Source: CAYQOX01 sp964419335
GTDB lineage: Bacteria > Hinthialibacterota > Hinthialibacteria > Hinthialibacterales > Hinthialibacteraceae
Length of the DNA: 64,000 bases
Assembly: GCA_964419335.1 (NCBI GenBank)
Contig: CAYQOX010000027.1
Span: 1 to 64,000 of the forward strand
Direction of reading: 5' to 3'
The notes under the pieces are model-generated. The model saw only the letters and a program-made list of their open reading frames with translations. It was not told where the DNA came from and made no database searches. How positions within the stretch are numbered: the first letter of the stretch is position 1; each line of letters opens with the position of its first letter. Both the position numbers and the translations under genes were made by a program. Below are positions 36,787 through 44,462 of this stretch, piece by piece.

Positions 36787-37551
36787 ATGAATCCCCCGAA
36801 AATACTCGCTCTCGATATTGGCAATTCACGCACAAAACTCGCCATTTTTATCAACCACACCATGGAAAAGAGCGATTTTCTTCCCTCCCAACCCGAGTAT
36901 GCCGAGAAAATTTGCCTTATTACCGATAAGTGGTACCAAGACTATGCCTTCCAGGAAATCATTATCTCTTCTGTGGTTCCCGCTCAAAGCGATATGCTCC
37001 AAACCATGATGAGCGAGCGCTATCATCAAAAAATCATCATGGTAGAAGATATCAAAACCCAATTACTCCCCCTTAAAGTCGATCGTCCTGAAACCGTCGG
37101 CGTCGATCGGGTGGTCAATTCCTACGCCGCCATCCAACTTTGCGGCACCCCCTGCATTGTCATAAGTTTAGGAACAGCAACCACTTTTGAGGTCATTTCT
37201 ACCTATGGCGAATACCTGGGCGGAGCCATCTGTCCCGGGGTTCGTATCTCCATGGAGGCTCTTACCCAACGTACCGCCCTACTCCCCCCCCCTGTATGGA
37301 AAAAGCCCAAGTCCATTATCGCGAAAAATACGATGGCCCACATGGAGTCGGGCATCTATTATGGAACCCTAAGTTTAATCGAAGGCATGGTTCAGCGGAT
37401 GAAACCAGAGGTAGGAAAAAACACAAAAATAGTGTGTACCGGCGGGCTTAGCACAATCCTGGCCCAAGAAAACATTTTTGACTATCACGAGCCTCACCTC
37501 ACCCTTAAAGGGTTAGAGCGAATCCATCGCCATCACTTTCAATCACGTTAA
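36787..37551 (+). CDS. coaX: Type III pantothenate kinase
   Basis: 254-aa ASKHA-fold kinase for the first step of coenzyme A synthesis (pantothenate to 4'-phosphopantothenate). Motifs: N-terminal 'ALDIGNSRTKLAIF' phosphate loop, 'VGVDRVVNSYAA' with the catalytic Asp, 'ISLGTATTFEVIS', and 'GGAICPGVRISMEALTQRTALLP'. Length is typical for CoaX (about 250). AGGAG precedes ATG 36787. Its 3' end overlaps the convergent cysteine desulfurase gene by 9 nt. Confidence 0.95.
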   Translation: MNPPKILALDIGNSRTKLAIFINHTMEKSDFLPSQPEYAEKICLITDKWYQDYAFQEIIISSVVPAQSDMLQTMMSERYHQKIIMVEDIKTQLLPLKVDRPETVGVDRVVNSYAAIQLCGTPCIVISLGTATTFEVISTYGEYLGGAICPGVRISMEALTQRTALLPPPVWKKPKSIIAKNTMAHMESGIYYGTLSLIEGMVQRMKPEVGKNTKIVCTGGLSTILAQENIFDYHEPHLTLKGLERIHRHHFQSR

Positions 37552-38691
37552 TGAACACTCCGACCGCACACGCTCCACCACACTCGGAAAGACCTGCACA
37601 AAACGGTCAATCTCATCCTCGCTATTCTCATACCCCAGAGAAATACGAACCGCCGCCGTCGCTTCTTCATCCGTGCGTCCCAAGGCTTTAATGACATGCG
37701 AAGGCGTGGTTTTCCCCTGCGAACAAGCCGACCCCGTGGAAAGACAGAATCCCTCCTCACTCATAGCCCGGATAAGTTCTCGCGCATTCACCCTCCCTAA
37801 ACTGAAATTCAACGTCCCCGGCAAACAGCCCCTCGCCGGACTGTTACGCAACACCTCCATCGGCATCTCACACAAAGCCTCCCACAGACGTTCTCTTAAA
37901 CGCTCTTCATGGGACATACGATGCTTCAGTTCCTTCTTCGCCAACTCGGCCGCTTTTCCCAATCCTACTATTCCAGGGACATTCTCGGTCCCACCCCGCA
38001 AACCCTTTTCTTGGGCTCCCCCCAGCGCATGAGCCACAAAAGAAACTCCTTCACCCACATAAAGTGCACCGACTCCCTTGGGACCATACATTTTATGCGC
38101 CGAAAGCGAAAGTAAATCTACCCCGAGTTCCTCCACATTCACGGGGATCTTTCCCACCGCCTGCACTGCATCCGTATGAAACGGAACCCCATACGCACGG
38201 GCGATTTTACAAATCTCTTGAATCGGTTGAATACTGCCAATCTCATTATTGGCGGTCATAATGCTGATCAACGCCGTATCCGAACCAATCCGCCTTTCTA
38301 CATCCCGGGGATTCACCCGCCCCTCTCGATCCACTGGCAAATAATCCACCTTGCATCCCACATACCTTTCTAAAAAATGACATGTTTCGATCACTGCGGG
38401 ATGCTCTACCAAAGAAGTGATAATATGCTTTTTGCCACTGGCATAAACCACCCCCTTCAACGCCGCATTGTCCGACTCTGTACCTCCACTGGTGAAGACA
38501 ACCCTCTCTTCGACTCCCCCTATCAAGCGGGCTACTTGAATCCGGCTTTTTTCTACCGCATAACCCGCATCCACCCCAAGCCGATATAAACACGAAGCAT
38601 TGCCGAATTGGTGCTTATAATACGGCTCCATCGACCGAAACACCTCAGAATGTACGGGTGTGGTGGCGTTATGATCAAAATAAATAGACAT
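37543..38691 (-). CDS. Cysteine desulfurase (NifS/IscS class)
   Basis: 382-aa PLP enzyme that takes sulfur from cysteine for Fe-S clusters, thiouridine and other cofactors. It begins 'IYFDHNATTPVH', the PLP lysine lies in 'SLSAHKMYGPKGVGALYV', and the active-site cysteine is in 'LSTGSACSQGKTTPSHVIKALG' (about residue 330). The short, group-I-like spacing around the Cys loop resembles NifS/IscS. No iscU, iscR or thiI is nearby. The ribosome site GGGAGGG (38698-38704) lies inside competing hairpins described separately, so translation may be controlled. Shares strand with the arginine decarboxylase gene 86 nt upstream. Confidence 0.93.
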   Translation of the reverse strand: MSIYFDHNATTPVHSEVFRSMEPYYKHQFGNASCLYRLGVDAGYAVEKSRIQVARLIGGVEERVVFTSGGTESDNAALKGVVYASGKKHIITSLVEHPAVIETCHFLERYVGCKVDYLPVDREGRVNPRDVERRIGSDTALISIMTANNEIGSIQPIQEICKIARAYGVPFHTDAVQAVGKIPVNVEELGVDLLSLSAHKMYGPKGVGALYVGEGVSFVAHALGGAQEKGLRGGTENVPGIVGLGKAAELAKKELKHRMSHEERLRERLWEALCEMPMEVLRNSPARGCLPGTLNFSLGRVNARELIRAMSEEGFCLSTGSACSQGKTTPSHVIKALGRTDEEATAAVRISLGYENSEDEIDRFVQVFPSVVERVRSECSLT

Positions 38692-38767
38692 GAAAAACCC
38701 TCCCAGGGTTTTTAAACGATTCTTACTTCAAATTATACTGGGAGGGCACCATGAAACAACGTAACCT
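38692..38767 (-). promoter_or_regulatory. Promoter and ribosome-site-masking inverted repeat before the cysteine desulfurase
   Basis: On the minus strand TTGTTT, a 16-nt spacer and a consensus TATAAT (plus 38732-38737) form a likely sigma-70 promoter. CCCTCCCAG (plus 38738-38746 read in reverse) is the exact 9-nt complement of CTGGGAGGG, which contains the ribosome site (plus 38698-38706) and is followed by five T just before the start codon. In a transcript read through from the arginine decarboxylase the two arms could pair, as a terminator or to hide the ribosome site. In a transcript from the internal promoter the upstream arm would be missing. A second local hairpin (38693-38701/38705-38713) also covers the site. 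Confidence 0.5.
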
Positions 38768-38777
38768 AAGTCGCTTG

Positions 38778-39329
38778 TCAATCAAACAAGAATACCGCCG
38801 CCGCCACTACCGTGGTATAACCGCCGGATTTATTCACCGCCGACTGGGTAATATTACGCGAATGTACGATTTTCCCGCTCAGACGGTAGACTTCTTCTTT
38901 CTCATCCCATGATTTATCCTCGTCAAATTCCACTCCCAAGGTCGTCGCTAGCATGGCCGCCGCCAAATCTTCGGCATACTCCCCTGCTTCATGCCGAGTT
39001 TGGCCAAAACCGTGATATTCGCTCAAATAGCCATAATGAGTTTTATCCGCCGGTAAGGCCAATCCAATCGAGGACACCAATTGCCGCCGAGGTTCATTGG
39101 TTGTACATCGCGCCATCACCGCATAAGTAATGGCTCCCGGCACCAATTCCTTGATCCCTTTCTCGCGTGAAATGATTTTACACCCTGGTGGATAGATACT
39201 GGACACTTGCACCAGATTACAAACGGCAATTCCAGCATCCCTCAATGCCATCTCAAAAGATCGCAATTCTTCCTTGTGAAATCCTATGCCTTTAGTCAAA
39301 AACATACGCTTGGGTACGAGATCAATCAT
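38778..39329 (-). CDS. pdaD: Pyruvoyl-dependent arginine decarboxylase
   Basis: 183-aa enzyme converting arginine to agmatine for polyamine synthesis, started at ATG 39329 with AAGGAGG upstream. The self-cleavage site Ser43-Ser44 sits in 'NLVQVSSIYPPGC', matching the position in the Methanocaldococcus enzyme. Cleavage would produce a short beta chain and an alpha chain whose Ser44 becomes the pyruvoyl group. 'GAITYAVMARCTTNEPRRQLVSSIGLALP', split here by family variation, and 'EYHGFGQT' are also typical. Common in archaea, chlamydiae and PVC-type bacteria. The sequence ends in the usual 'TTVVAAAVFLF' strand. Upstream lie two small hairpins (39361-39403). Confidence 0.93.
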   Translation of the reverse strand: MIDLVPKRMFLTKGIGFHKEELRSFEMALRDAGIAVCNLVQVSSIYPPGCKIISREKGIKELVPGAITYAVMARCTTNEPRRQLVSSIGLALPADKTHYGYLSEYHGFGQTRHEAGEYAEDLAAAMLATTLGVEFDEDKSWDEKEEVYRLSGKIVHSRNITQSAVNKSGGYTTVVAAAVFLFD

Positions 39330-39360
39330 GAGTCCTCCTTCTCTAGCCTTGTTATTCCAT

Positions 39361-39403
39361 GGAGTGTGAAACAGACTCCGACTGTAAGCCATATTTTTAT
39401 GGC
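39361..39403. repeat. Two small inverted repeats in the pdaD upstream region
   Basis: GGAGT-N9-ACTCC (39361-39379) and the perfect GCCATA-TTTT-TATGGC (39388-39403) lie close together in the 151-nt divergent region between pdaD and the HELLH protein gene. The second is a 16-nt palindrome of operator size. No T-run follows. Candidate regulatory sites only. Confidence 0.3.
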
Positions 39404-39480
39404 CTATCTCTTGACATTAGTGCATGTTACGACCGCACCCCCCGTCTGTTGAATAAAACCGGAAAGGCTCCGCTCGAGCA

Positions 39481-40377
39481 ATGCCATGCCCTCTTATAAA
39501 TAAAAGAAAACAACGAAAATCTACTTCGTCAATTTATGATAGATATGGATTGGCTTTCTACGCTAGAAAGGATACAATTTCTTTATTAAAAGAAAAGTAT
39601 TATAAAGCAATGGCAACTACCCTAGGAAAGAACAATTTGCACTCCCCCGTTACAAATAATCGTTTCCCTCAGCTCGAAGAACCGACACTCCAAACTTTAC
39701 AAAACGCGGCTCTGAAAGCCTTATCCCATTATACGTTTACTCGAAATACCCAACCCCTCGCCACCTTCTATCCCTACGCCGGCTTAAAAAGCACAATCAA
39801 AATAGAAAAAGAGATTACCCGCCTTCGTATCAGCGATATCCTAAGTGATGCACCGGGCGAAGTACTCGAATCTCTTATCCACATCCTGATCACCCGTGCC
39901 GTCCGCCGCAAGCCAAACGTGGAACACCTCTCTCGCTATAATCAATATATCCATCATCCAGAAATGGAGAACCGGCTCGCCCGGGTACGTCTTTGCAGAA
40001 GCCGCAAACGACTTCCCGGTCCAGTGGGTAAATACTTCAACCTGAATGAATCCTTCCTCCGTATCAACCAGAAGTATTTCCACGCATCTCTACGAAAACC
40101 CAACCTCTCCTGGTCTCCGGGACGCAGCCGCACTCAACTTGGCTACCACGACAGTCATCTCAACTTAGTCGTCATCAGCCGGTGGCTAGACCAAAAAGCC
40201 ACCCCCCTCTTCATCATCGATTACATTATGTACCATGAATTATTACACATCGTTGTGCGTCCGGAATTTCGCACCCAAAAACGCGTAATTCACTCCGCTG
40301 AATTCAAGCGCCGCGAAGAACAGTTTGAAGAGATCGATTTCGTACGTGAATGGTTTCGCCGCCGGGGTCTATATTAA
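39481..40377 (+). CDS. SprT/YgjP-like zinc metallopeptidase-fold protein
   Basis: 298-aa protein, or 255 aa if translation starts at ATG 39610; neither start has a strong ribosome site. The C-terminal half carries a zinc motif HELLH (H252, E253, H256) in 'IMYHELLHIVV'. A later His in 'IHSAEFKRREEQF' could be the third ligand, the spacing seen in SprT-like and YgjP/DUF45-type proteins. Upstream strands 'LNESFLRINQKYFH' and 'LGYHDSHLNLVVISRWLD' fit the same fold. The first 100 residues are basic and of no known family. Probable intracellular protease or repair-associated protein; no signal peptide. Function not established. Confidence 0.65.
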   Translation: MPCPLINKRKQRKSTSSIYDRYGLAFYARKDTISLLKEKYYKAMATTLGKNNLHSPVTNNRFPQLEEPTLQTLQNAALKALSHYTFTRNTQPLATFYPYAGLKSTIKIEKEITRLRISDILSDAPGEVLESLIHILITRAVRRKPNVEHLSRYNQYIHHPEMENRLARVRLCRSRKRLPGPVGKYFNLNESFLRINQKYFHASLRKPNLSWSPGRSRTQLGYHDSHLNLVVISRWLDQKATPLFIIDYIMYHELLHIVVRPEFRTQKRVIHSAEFKRREEQFEEIDFVREWFRRRGLY

Positions 40378-40418
40378 ACGGCACAATCGTAGGCAATAAA
40401 AAGCGTGGGCATACTCAC

Positions 40419-40766
40419 TCAGGCCGTACTCTCAAATTCAGAAACCGCTTCTTCTACCCTCTCATAGACATGCAATATATTATCAATCCGGGTGGCTTGA
40501 AAGGTTTGAGCAACACGTTGCTGCAACTGCGCGAAAGTCAAATCGCCCCCACGATCGCGTAATTCCCGCGCAAACGCCACAAAAACCCCAACCGTGTAAG
40601 AGGATATCATATCGACACCGCTTAGATTCAAGATGACTTTGTGGCGGTTTTGTTTCAATAAATCATAAAACTCTCCGCGCAACCACACCGTATTCTCGAA
40701 ATCCAACTCCCCTTGCACATGCAGGATCGTGACTCCGTCACGATCTTCACGGTTCACTGGAATCAT
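40419..40766 (-). CDS. STAS-domain anti-sigma-factor-antagonist-like protein (single domain)
   Basis: 115-aa stand-alone STAS domain of the SpoIIAA/RsbV type. 'VTILHVQGELDFENTVWLRGEF' forms the first strands, and 'NLSGVDMISSYTVGVFVAF' carries the usual phosphorylatable Ser position. Such proteins take part in partner-switching with an anti-sigma kinase. Its ATG overlaps the stop of the upstream, longer STAS gene by 4 nt (ATGA), so the two are coupled. No anti-sigma kinase or PP2C phosphatase is found in the window, so the partner must lie elsewhere. Confidence 0.82.
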   Translation of the reverse strand: MIPVNREDRDGVTILHVQGELDFENTVWLRGEFYDLLKQNRHKVILNLSGVDMISSYTVGVFVAFARELRDRGGDLTFAQLQQRVAQTFQATRIDNILHVYERVEEAVSEFESTA

Positions 40767-41386
40767 TCAACCGCCCCTTTCATGGACAGTTTCTCTGCGT
40801 CCATTAACTCACGGGCTTCCTCAGAACTTAGAATTCCCTTGCTCTCCAGCATCTGGATCATTGTGGCGATCATACAACTATTCGCATAGAGAATTTCCCC
40901 TGTTTCGAACTTGCTCTTAAGTTCTTCTGCCGTTACAGCCCCTGATTCCAACTTTTCATCCGTTTTTTCTTTCACAGGGGAGAGCGGTATCGAGGTGGGT
41001 TCCGCATTCGTCGCCAAAGATTTTTCCTCGGGAATCTCTTTTGGCGCCGCTTTTTCAAACGCATGCACCGCTTCCGCTTTGGATGCAAAGATATCGAATA
41101 TTTCAAATATACGATTTTGCTTCAAGTATTGAAGAACAGCGCGCTGGGGCTTGATCATCTTGATATCACCGCCCCCAGCGCGTATCTCTTTCAAATTGGA
41201 AATCAGTAAACTTACTGTTTGACTGCCAATAAAGCGAATCGATTGGACATCCAAGATAATCTTAAAAAGATTTCTTGAGGCTAACCCTTTGATGGCCTTG
41301 TCCAAACCTTGGTTTCCTCGGCTGTCCAACTCACCCACCAAGGTCAACACCGCAATGTTACCGATCAATTCCGTTTCAATTTTCAT
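40763..41386 (-). CDS. STAS-domain protein with a helical C-terminal extension
   Basis: 207-aa protein with an N-terminal STAS domain (about 1-112; 'IAVLTLVGELDSRGNQGLDKAI' then 'DVQSIRFIGSQTVSLLI'). A Pro/Glu/Ser-rich linker (about 113-150) leads to a helical C-terminal domain (about 150-205, 'ANSCMIATMIQMLESKGILSSEEARELMDAEKLS'). The extension resembles a docking or dimerisation unit and is not part of the usual antagonist. Immediately upstream on the same strand are the two TatA genes (61-nt gap), so this may be one transcription unit: tatA, tatA-like, STAS, STAS. Confidence 0.78.
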   Translation of the reverse strand: MKIETELIGNIAVLTLVGELDSRGNQGLDKAIKGLASRNLFKIILDVQSIRFIGSQTVSLLISNLKEIRAGGGDIKMIKPQRAVLQYLKQNRIFEIFDIFASKAEAVHAFEKAAPKEIPEEKSLATNAEPTSIPLSPVKEKTDEKLESGAVTAEELKSKFETGEILYANSCMIATMIQMLESKGILSSEEARELMDAEKLSMKGAVE

Positions 41387-41447
41387 AGGGCCTACAAAGT
41401 ACGTTGAGTCGCATGTCTTTCGACATGATTCACACCGGCGTCCAATT

Positions 41448-41618
41448 TCATTTCTTCTCTTCCCGTGATAAGGGCTCTTCTTCCTGAGATTCCTTCATCT
41501 CCTTAATTCCCAAAAGAAGAGATTTCCCCATCTCGGGTATACACCTCCACCCGGATAGAAGAAAGACCGTCACCACCAGCAAGCTCAGAACGATTGGACC
41601 GCCCAATGCTATACTCAT
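41448..41618 (-). CDS. Second, very short TatA/E-like protein
   Basis: 56-aa frame starting with ATG at 41618, six nt after the stop of the first tatA gene, ending TGA at 41448-41450. It has a hydrophobic N-terminal helix ('GGPIVLSLLVVTVFLLSG') and then 'RCIPEMGKSLLLGIKEMKES', matching TatA's hinge and amphipathic helix ('RLPEMGKSLGLGIKEFKKS' in the neighbour), with a short charged tail. The usual 'FGAKRLP' hinge is changed to 'SGWRCIP', adding a Trp and a Cys. The ribosome site would be AAGGA in the last codons of tatA, about 13 nt away. A diverged TatA/E duplicate; whether it still works in translocation is unknown. Confidence 0.7.
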   Translation of the reverse strand: MSIALGGPIVLSLLVVTVFLLSGWRCIPEMGKSLLLGIKEMKESQEEEPLSREEKK

Positions 41619-41624
41619 TGTATT

Positions 41625-41855
41625 TTAGGATTCCTTCGCGGTCTCTTCTTCTTTCTTTCCTTCGATCTTCGACGTTTTTTCTTTCTCTTTTTCTTCTTCT
41701 TCTTCGAGATCGTCGGTGACAGAAGTGAGGGATTTCTTAAATTCCTTGATACCTAAACCCAAGGATTTCCCCATTTCTGGCAGCCGCTTGGCTCCGAAGA
41801 CCAGAAGAATGAATAACGCGATGATGATGTACTCCGTCATTCCTATGTTATACAT
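41625..41855 (-). CDS. tatA: Sec-independent translocase protein TatA/E
   Basis: 76-aa TatA-family protein. Transmembrane helix about 7-20, hinge and amphipathic helix 'FGAKRLPEMGKSLGLGIKEFKKS' (20-42), then an acidic Glu/Lys tail. ATG 41855 has GGGAG 9 nt upstream. TatA multimers form the pore for folded proteins; Tat substrates in this window include the isomerase-like and Gfo/Idh/MocA proteins. No tatC is present. A TGAGGAA/TTCCTCA inverted repeat (41872-41878/41891-41897) lies just upstream of the ribosome site. Confidence 0.93.
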   Translation of the reverse strand: MYNIGMTEYIIIALFILLVFGAKRLPEMGKSLGLGIKEFKKSLTSVTDDLEEEEEKEKEKTSKIEGKKEEETAKES

Positions 41856-41992
41856 ACTCGTAACTCCCTTCTGAGGAATAAAAATAGTTCTTCCTCATTT
41901 CAAGATCATCATACTCACAGCACTACAAGAGTCAAGGATTTAGTTGAGAATGTTTTCCTATTAAATAGGTTAATGCGAGCAAATAGAGTAGA

Positions 41993-42826
41993 TTAAAAAA
42001 TTCTCCGCACCCCCACTACGCCTAAAAAACACGTCCCCGCAACCATCACAATCATGGGGCCAGCCGGTAAATCGAATGAATAACTCGCTCCCATCCCTAC
42101 CACAATAAATCCTGCACAAAAAACAATCGCCCAAATCATCATCTGCCACAACCGCCGTGTAAACTGACCGGCGGTTGCCGCCGGCAAGGTCAACAAAGCG
42201 ATAACCATAACAATCCCCACCACCCGCACCAGCAAAACAATCGTCAACGCGGTAAGACATAGCAATAATTGATAATAAAATTCCACCCGAATCCCCCGCA
42301 ACCGGCTGAATTCCTCATCAAAACAAACAGCCAAAAAATAATGATAACAAACCAAACTGATACCCACGACCACAAAATCCAATCCCGCCACCATCCACAT
42401 ATCTTTTTTCGTTATCAATAATATATTGCCAAACAAATAACTCATGGGATCCACATAGCCCGGAGTCTTCGCCAAAAACAACACCCCGATCGCCATCCCA
42501 ATCACCCACAACGCCCCGATCACCGTATCTTCCCTTTCTTTCGCATAAAGGCTCACCCACCCGATCACCAGCGCAGATAGAAGCGCCGCCGCAATCGCCC
42601 CCGCCATAGGATGACTCCACGCCACATTCTGCGCATGCTTTAAATACAAAGCCACCCCGATCCCCCCCAAAACACTATGCGCAATCGCTCCCGCAAGATA
42701 AGAAATCCTCCGGGCAACCACAAAACTCCCCATAATCCCAAACGAAACACTCGCCAACAATCCCACCACCAAGGCATAAAACAAAAAGGGCATATCCGGA
42801 TTCAACAACGCTTGCAAAAATTCCAT
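41993..42826 (-). CDS. znuB: Zinc/manganese-type ABC transporter permease
   Basis: 277-aa inner-membrane permease of the ABC-3 (ZnuB/MntB) family with about eight or nine hydrophobic helices. Signature segments include 'LLASVSFGIMGSFVVARRISYLAGAIAHSVLGGIG', quoted here as two parts around the 'RRISYLAGAIAHS' coupling region, plus 'EFSRLRGI' and 'LLTLPAATAGQFTRRLWQM'. The start ATG shares one base with the stop of the ATPase gene upstream (TAATG). Last gene of the regulator-znuA-znuC-znuB operon. Zinc is more likely than manganese because the binding protein has a His/Asp/Glu-rich loop. Confidence 0.92.
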   Translation of the reverse strand: MEFLQALLNPDMPFLFYALVVGLLASVSFGIMGSFVVARRISYLAGAIAHSVLGGIGVALYLKHAQNVAWSHPMAGAIAAALLSALVIGWVSLYAKEREDTVIGALWVIGMAIGVLFLAKTPGYVDPMSYLFGNILLITKKDMWMVAGLDFVVVGISLVCYHYFLAVCFDEEFSRLRGIRVEFYYQLLLCLTALTIVLLVRVVGIVMVIALLTLPAATAGQFTRRLWQMMIWAIVFCAGFIVVGMGASYSFDLPAGPMIVMVAGTCFLGVVGVRRIF

Positions 42827-43581
42827 TAAGCAGACTCCTTGGGATTCAAAAACTTATGATCATGCCGCACCATCACCACATCCTCTTCATAAATGTCCTG
42901 AATCATCTCTCCCGTCAATTCACTCGTGGGATGCTTTACCACTTTTCGATTCACACATATCACACTTGCAAAAATTCGCGATACGATCCCTACATCGTGC
43001 GAAATCATCAACACCGTCATTCGCTCGCTAATGCTTTCTAAAATTTCCAACAAGCGCGCCTCAAAGCGGAAATCCACATTCGCCGTGGGTTCATCGAGCA
43101 ATAAAATCTCCGGTTGGGAGGACAACGCCCGCGCAATCAGCACCCGCTGCCTCTCACCGCCGGATAGTTCCGCAAACAAACGGTCCGCCAATGGGGTTAG
43201 TTGCATTTCTTCCAGCGCTTCTTGCGCCGCTTGATAATCTTCCTTCGTGTAAAAACCACCCCAGCGCCTCCCCAAACGTCCCATCAACACCACTTCCATA
43301 ACGGATATGGGAAACTGAACATCATAATGCATGAATTGCGGCACATAGCCCATCTCTTGGCGTGCTCGCACCGGTGTTTTCCCTAAAATCCGGATTTCTC
43401 CCCGGTCCGGCGCATGCAACCCCAGCATGAGTTTAAATAATGTCGTTTTCCCTCCTCCGTTGGGGCCAACGATACTTACAAATTCCTTCTCATGAATCTG
43501 AAACGAAACCCCTTCCAGAACTCTTTCTGATTCATACGCGAAAGTAACATCTTGAAATGAGATAACCGGTTGCTCCTTCAA
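42826..43581 (-). CDS. znuC: Zinc-type ABC transporter ATP-binding protein
   Basis: 251-aa ABC ATPase. Walker A 'GPNGGGKTTLFKL', Q-loop 'GYVPQ', signature 'LSGGERQRVLIARAL', Walker B 'EILLLDEPTANVD' and the switch His in 'MISHDVGIVS' are all intact. It appears to start with TTG at 43581 (no ATG in frame), with AAAGGA about 7 nt upstream and 14 nt after the znuA stop. Powers the ZnuB permease in cytosolic uptake of the metal captured by ZnuA. Confidence 0.94.
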   Translation of the reverse strand: MKEQPVISFQDVTFAYESERVLEGVSFQIHEKEFVSIVGPNGGGKTTLFKLMLGLHAPDRGEIRILGKTPVRARQEMGYVPQFMHYDVQFPISVMEVVLMGRLGRRWGGFYTKEDYQAAQEALEEMQLTPLADRLFAELSGGERQRVLIARALSSQPEILLLDEPTANVDFRFEARLLEILESISERMTVLMISHDVGIVSRIFASVICVNRKVVKHPTSELTGEMIQDIYEEDVVMVRHDHKFLNPKESA

Positions 43582-43595
43582 AAGAACATCCTTTC

Positions 43596-44462
43596 TTAAC
43601 GCTGGAAAGATCGCTCTATTTCCTCCGCCATCTCCAGCAGATTGGTTAATACATCTTCCCTCAAAGGATCGATAGACACCACCGCCCCATCGATCGCAGA
43701 AGCAATCGCCTCGGCGCTCTTCGTATCGAACTGCGGCTGCACAAACAGAATCCGCACATTCTCTTCTTTGGCTGTTCGGATATATTCATCCAATTGCCTC
43801 GTCGTGAAGGATTTCCCTTCTATCTCAAGATAAACCTGCTCTAAACCATACGTTTCTCCAAAATAACCAAACGCCGAATGATAAACATAAAATCTCTCAC
43901 CCTCATAAGGCCGCAAACGTTGCTGGATTTTCTCATGAACCTCTTCCACCTCCTCCAAGAACGCCTGCACATTTTTCTCATACTCTTCCTGATTCGCCGG
44001 ATCCCTCTCTTTCAAAACATTGGCAATATGGATCGCCATGGTTTTTATCAATGGCGGTGCTAACCACACATGGGGATCCAAATCTTCCTCATGCTCATGC
44101 CCCTCATGCTCGTCATGAGCTTCGAAATCTTTTTTCTCCATCCCTTCGGTCACATCCACCACCAACAAATCTTCTTTCAATTCCAACTTCTCCAAAATCA
44201 TATTCTCAAAGGGCATATCCATTCGCAAAAAAAGATCCGCTTGACTGACCTCCATAATCTGCCGCGGATTAGGTTCAAACGTATGAGGATTCTCTCCCGG
44301 CTTAATCAACAAATGCGTTTGCACCCATTCCCCGCCTACACGCTCTACAAAATACTCCAAAGGCGGTATCCCTACCACGACATCCAACCCCTCCCCCTCT
44401 TCGGGTAAGGGACTACACGACATAACCAACAATGACAAACCCAAAAAAAGCACTTCTCTCAT
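43596..44462 (-). CDS. znuA: Zinc-type ABC transporter substrate-binding lipoprotein
   Basis: 288-aa cluster A-I binding protein. Starting at the ATG at 44462 gives a lipoprotein signal with lipobox 'LVMSC' (Cys16). Metal ligands: H60 in 'GENPHTFEP', H131 in 'DPHVWLAPP', a His in 'YHSAFGYF' and a late Asp in 'PQFDTKSAEAIA'. Between the first two ligands is a short His/Glu/Asp-rich loop (about 114-126, 'EAHDEHEGHEHEE'), typical of zinc binders. The start codon overlaps the stop of the RHH regulator gene by 4 nt, so the uptake genes are coupled to their likely regulator. Confidence 0.93.
   Translation of the reverse strand: MREVLFLGLSLLVMSCSPLPEEGEGLDVVVGIPPLEYFVERVGGEWVQTHLLIKPGENPHTFEPNPRQIMEVSQADLFLRMDMPFENMILEKLELKEDLLVVDVTEGMEKKDFEAHDEHEGHEHEEDLDPHVWLAPPLIKTMAIHIANVLKERDPANQEEYEKNVQAFLEEVEEVHEKIQQRLRPYEGERFYVYHSAFGYFGETYGLEQVYLEIEGKSFTTRQLDEYIRTAKEENVRILFVQPQFDTKSAEAIASAIDGAVVSIDPLREDVLTNLLEMAEEIERSFQR

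Noticed and set aside
38751..38912. 53-codon plus-strand frame with a good ribosome site (GGGAGGG) before its ATG
   Set aside because: It is antisense to the conserved end of pdaD, very Arg-rich, and the apparent ribosome site is one arm of the inverted repeat.
41957..41969. 13-nt palindrome CCTATT-A-AATAGG after znuB
   Set aside because: No room for a loop and no T-run, AT-rich; not convincing as terminator or operator.
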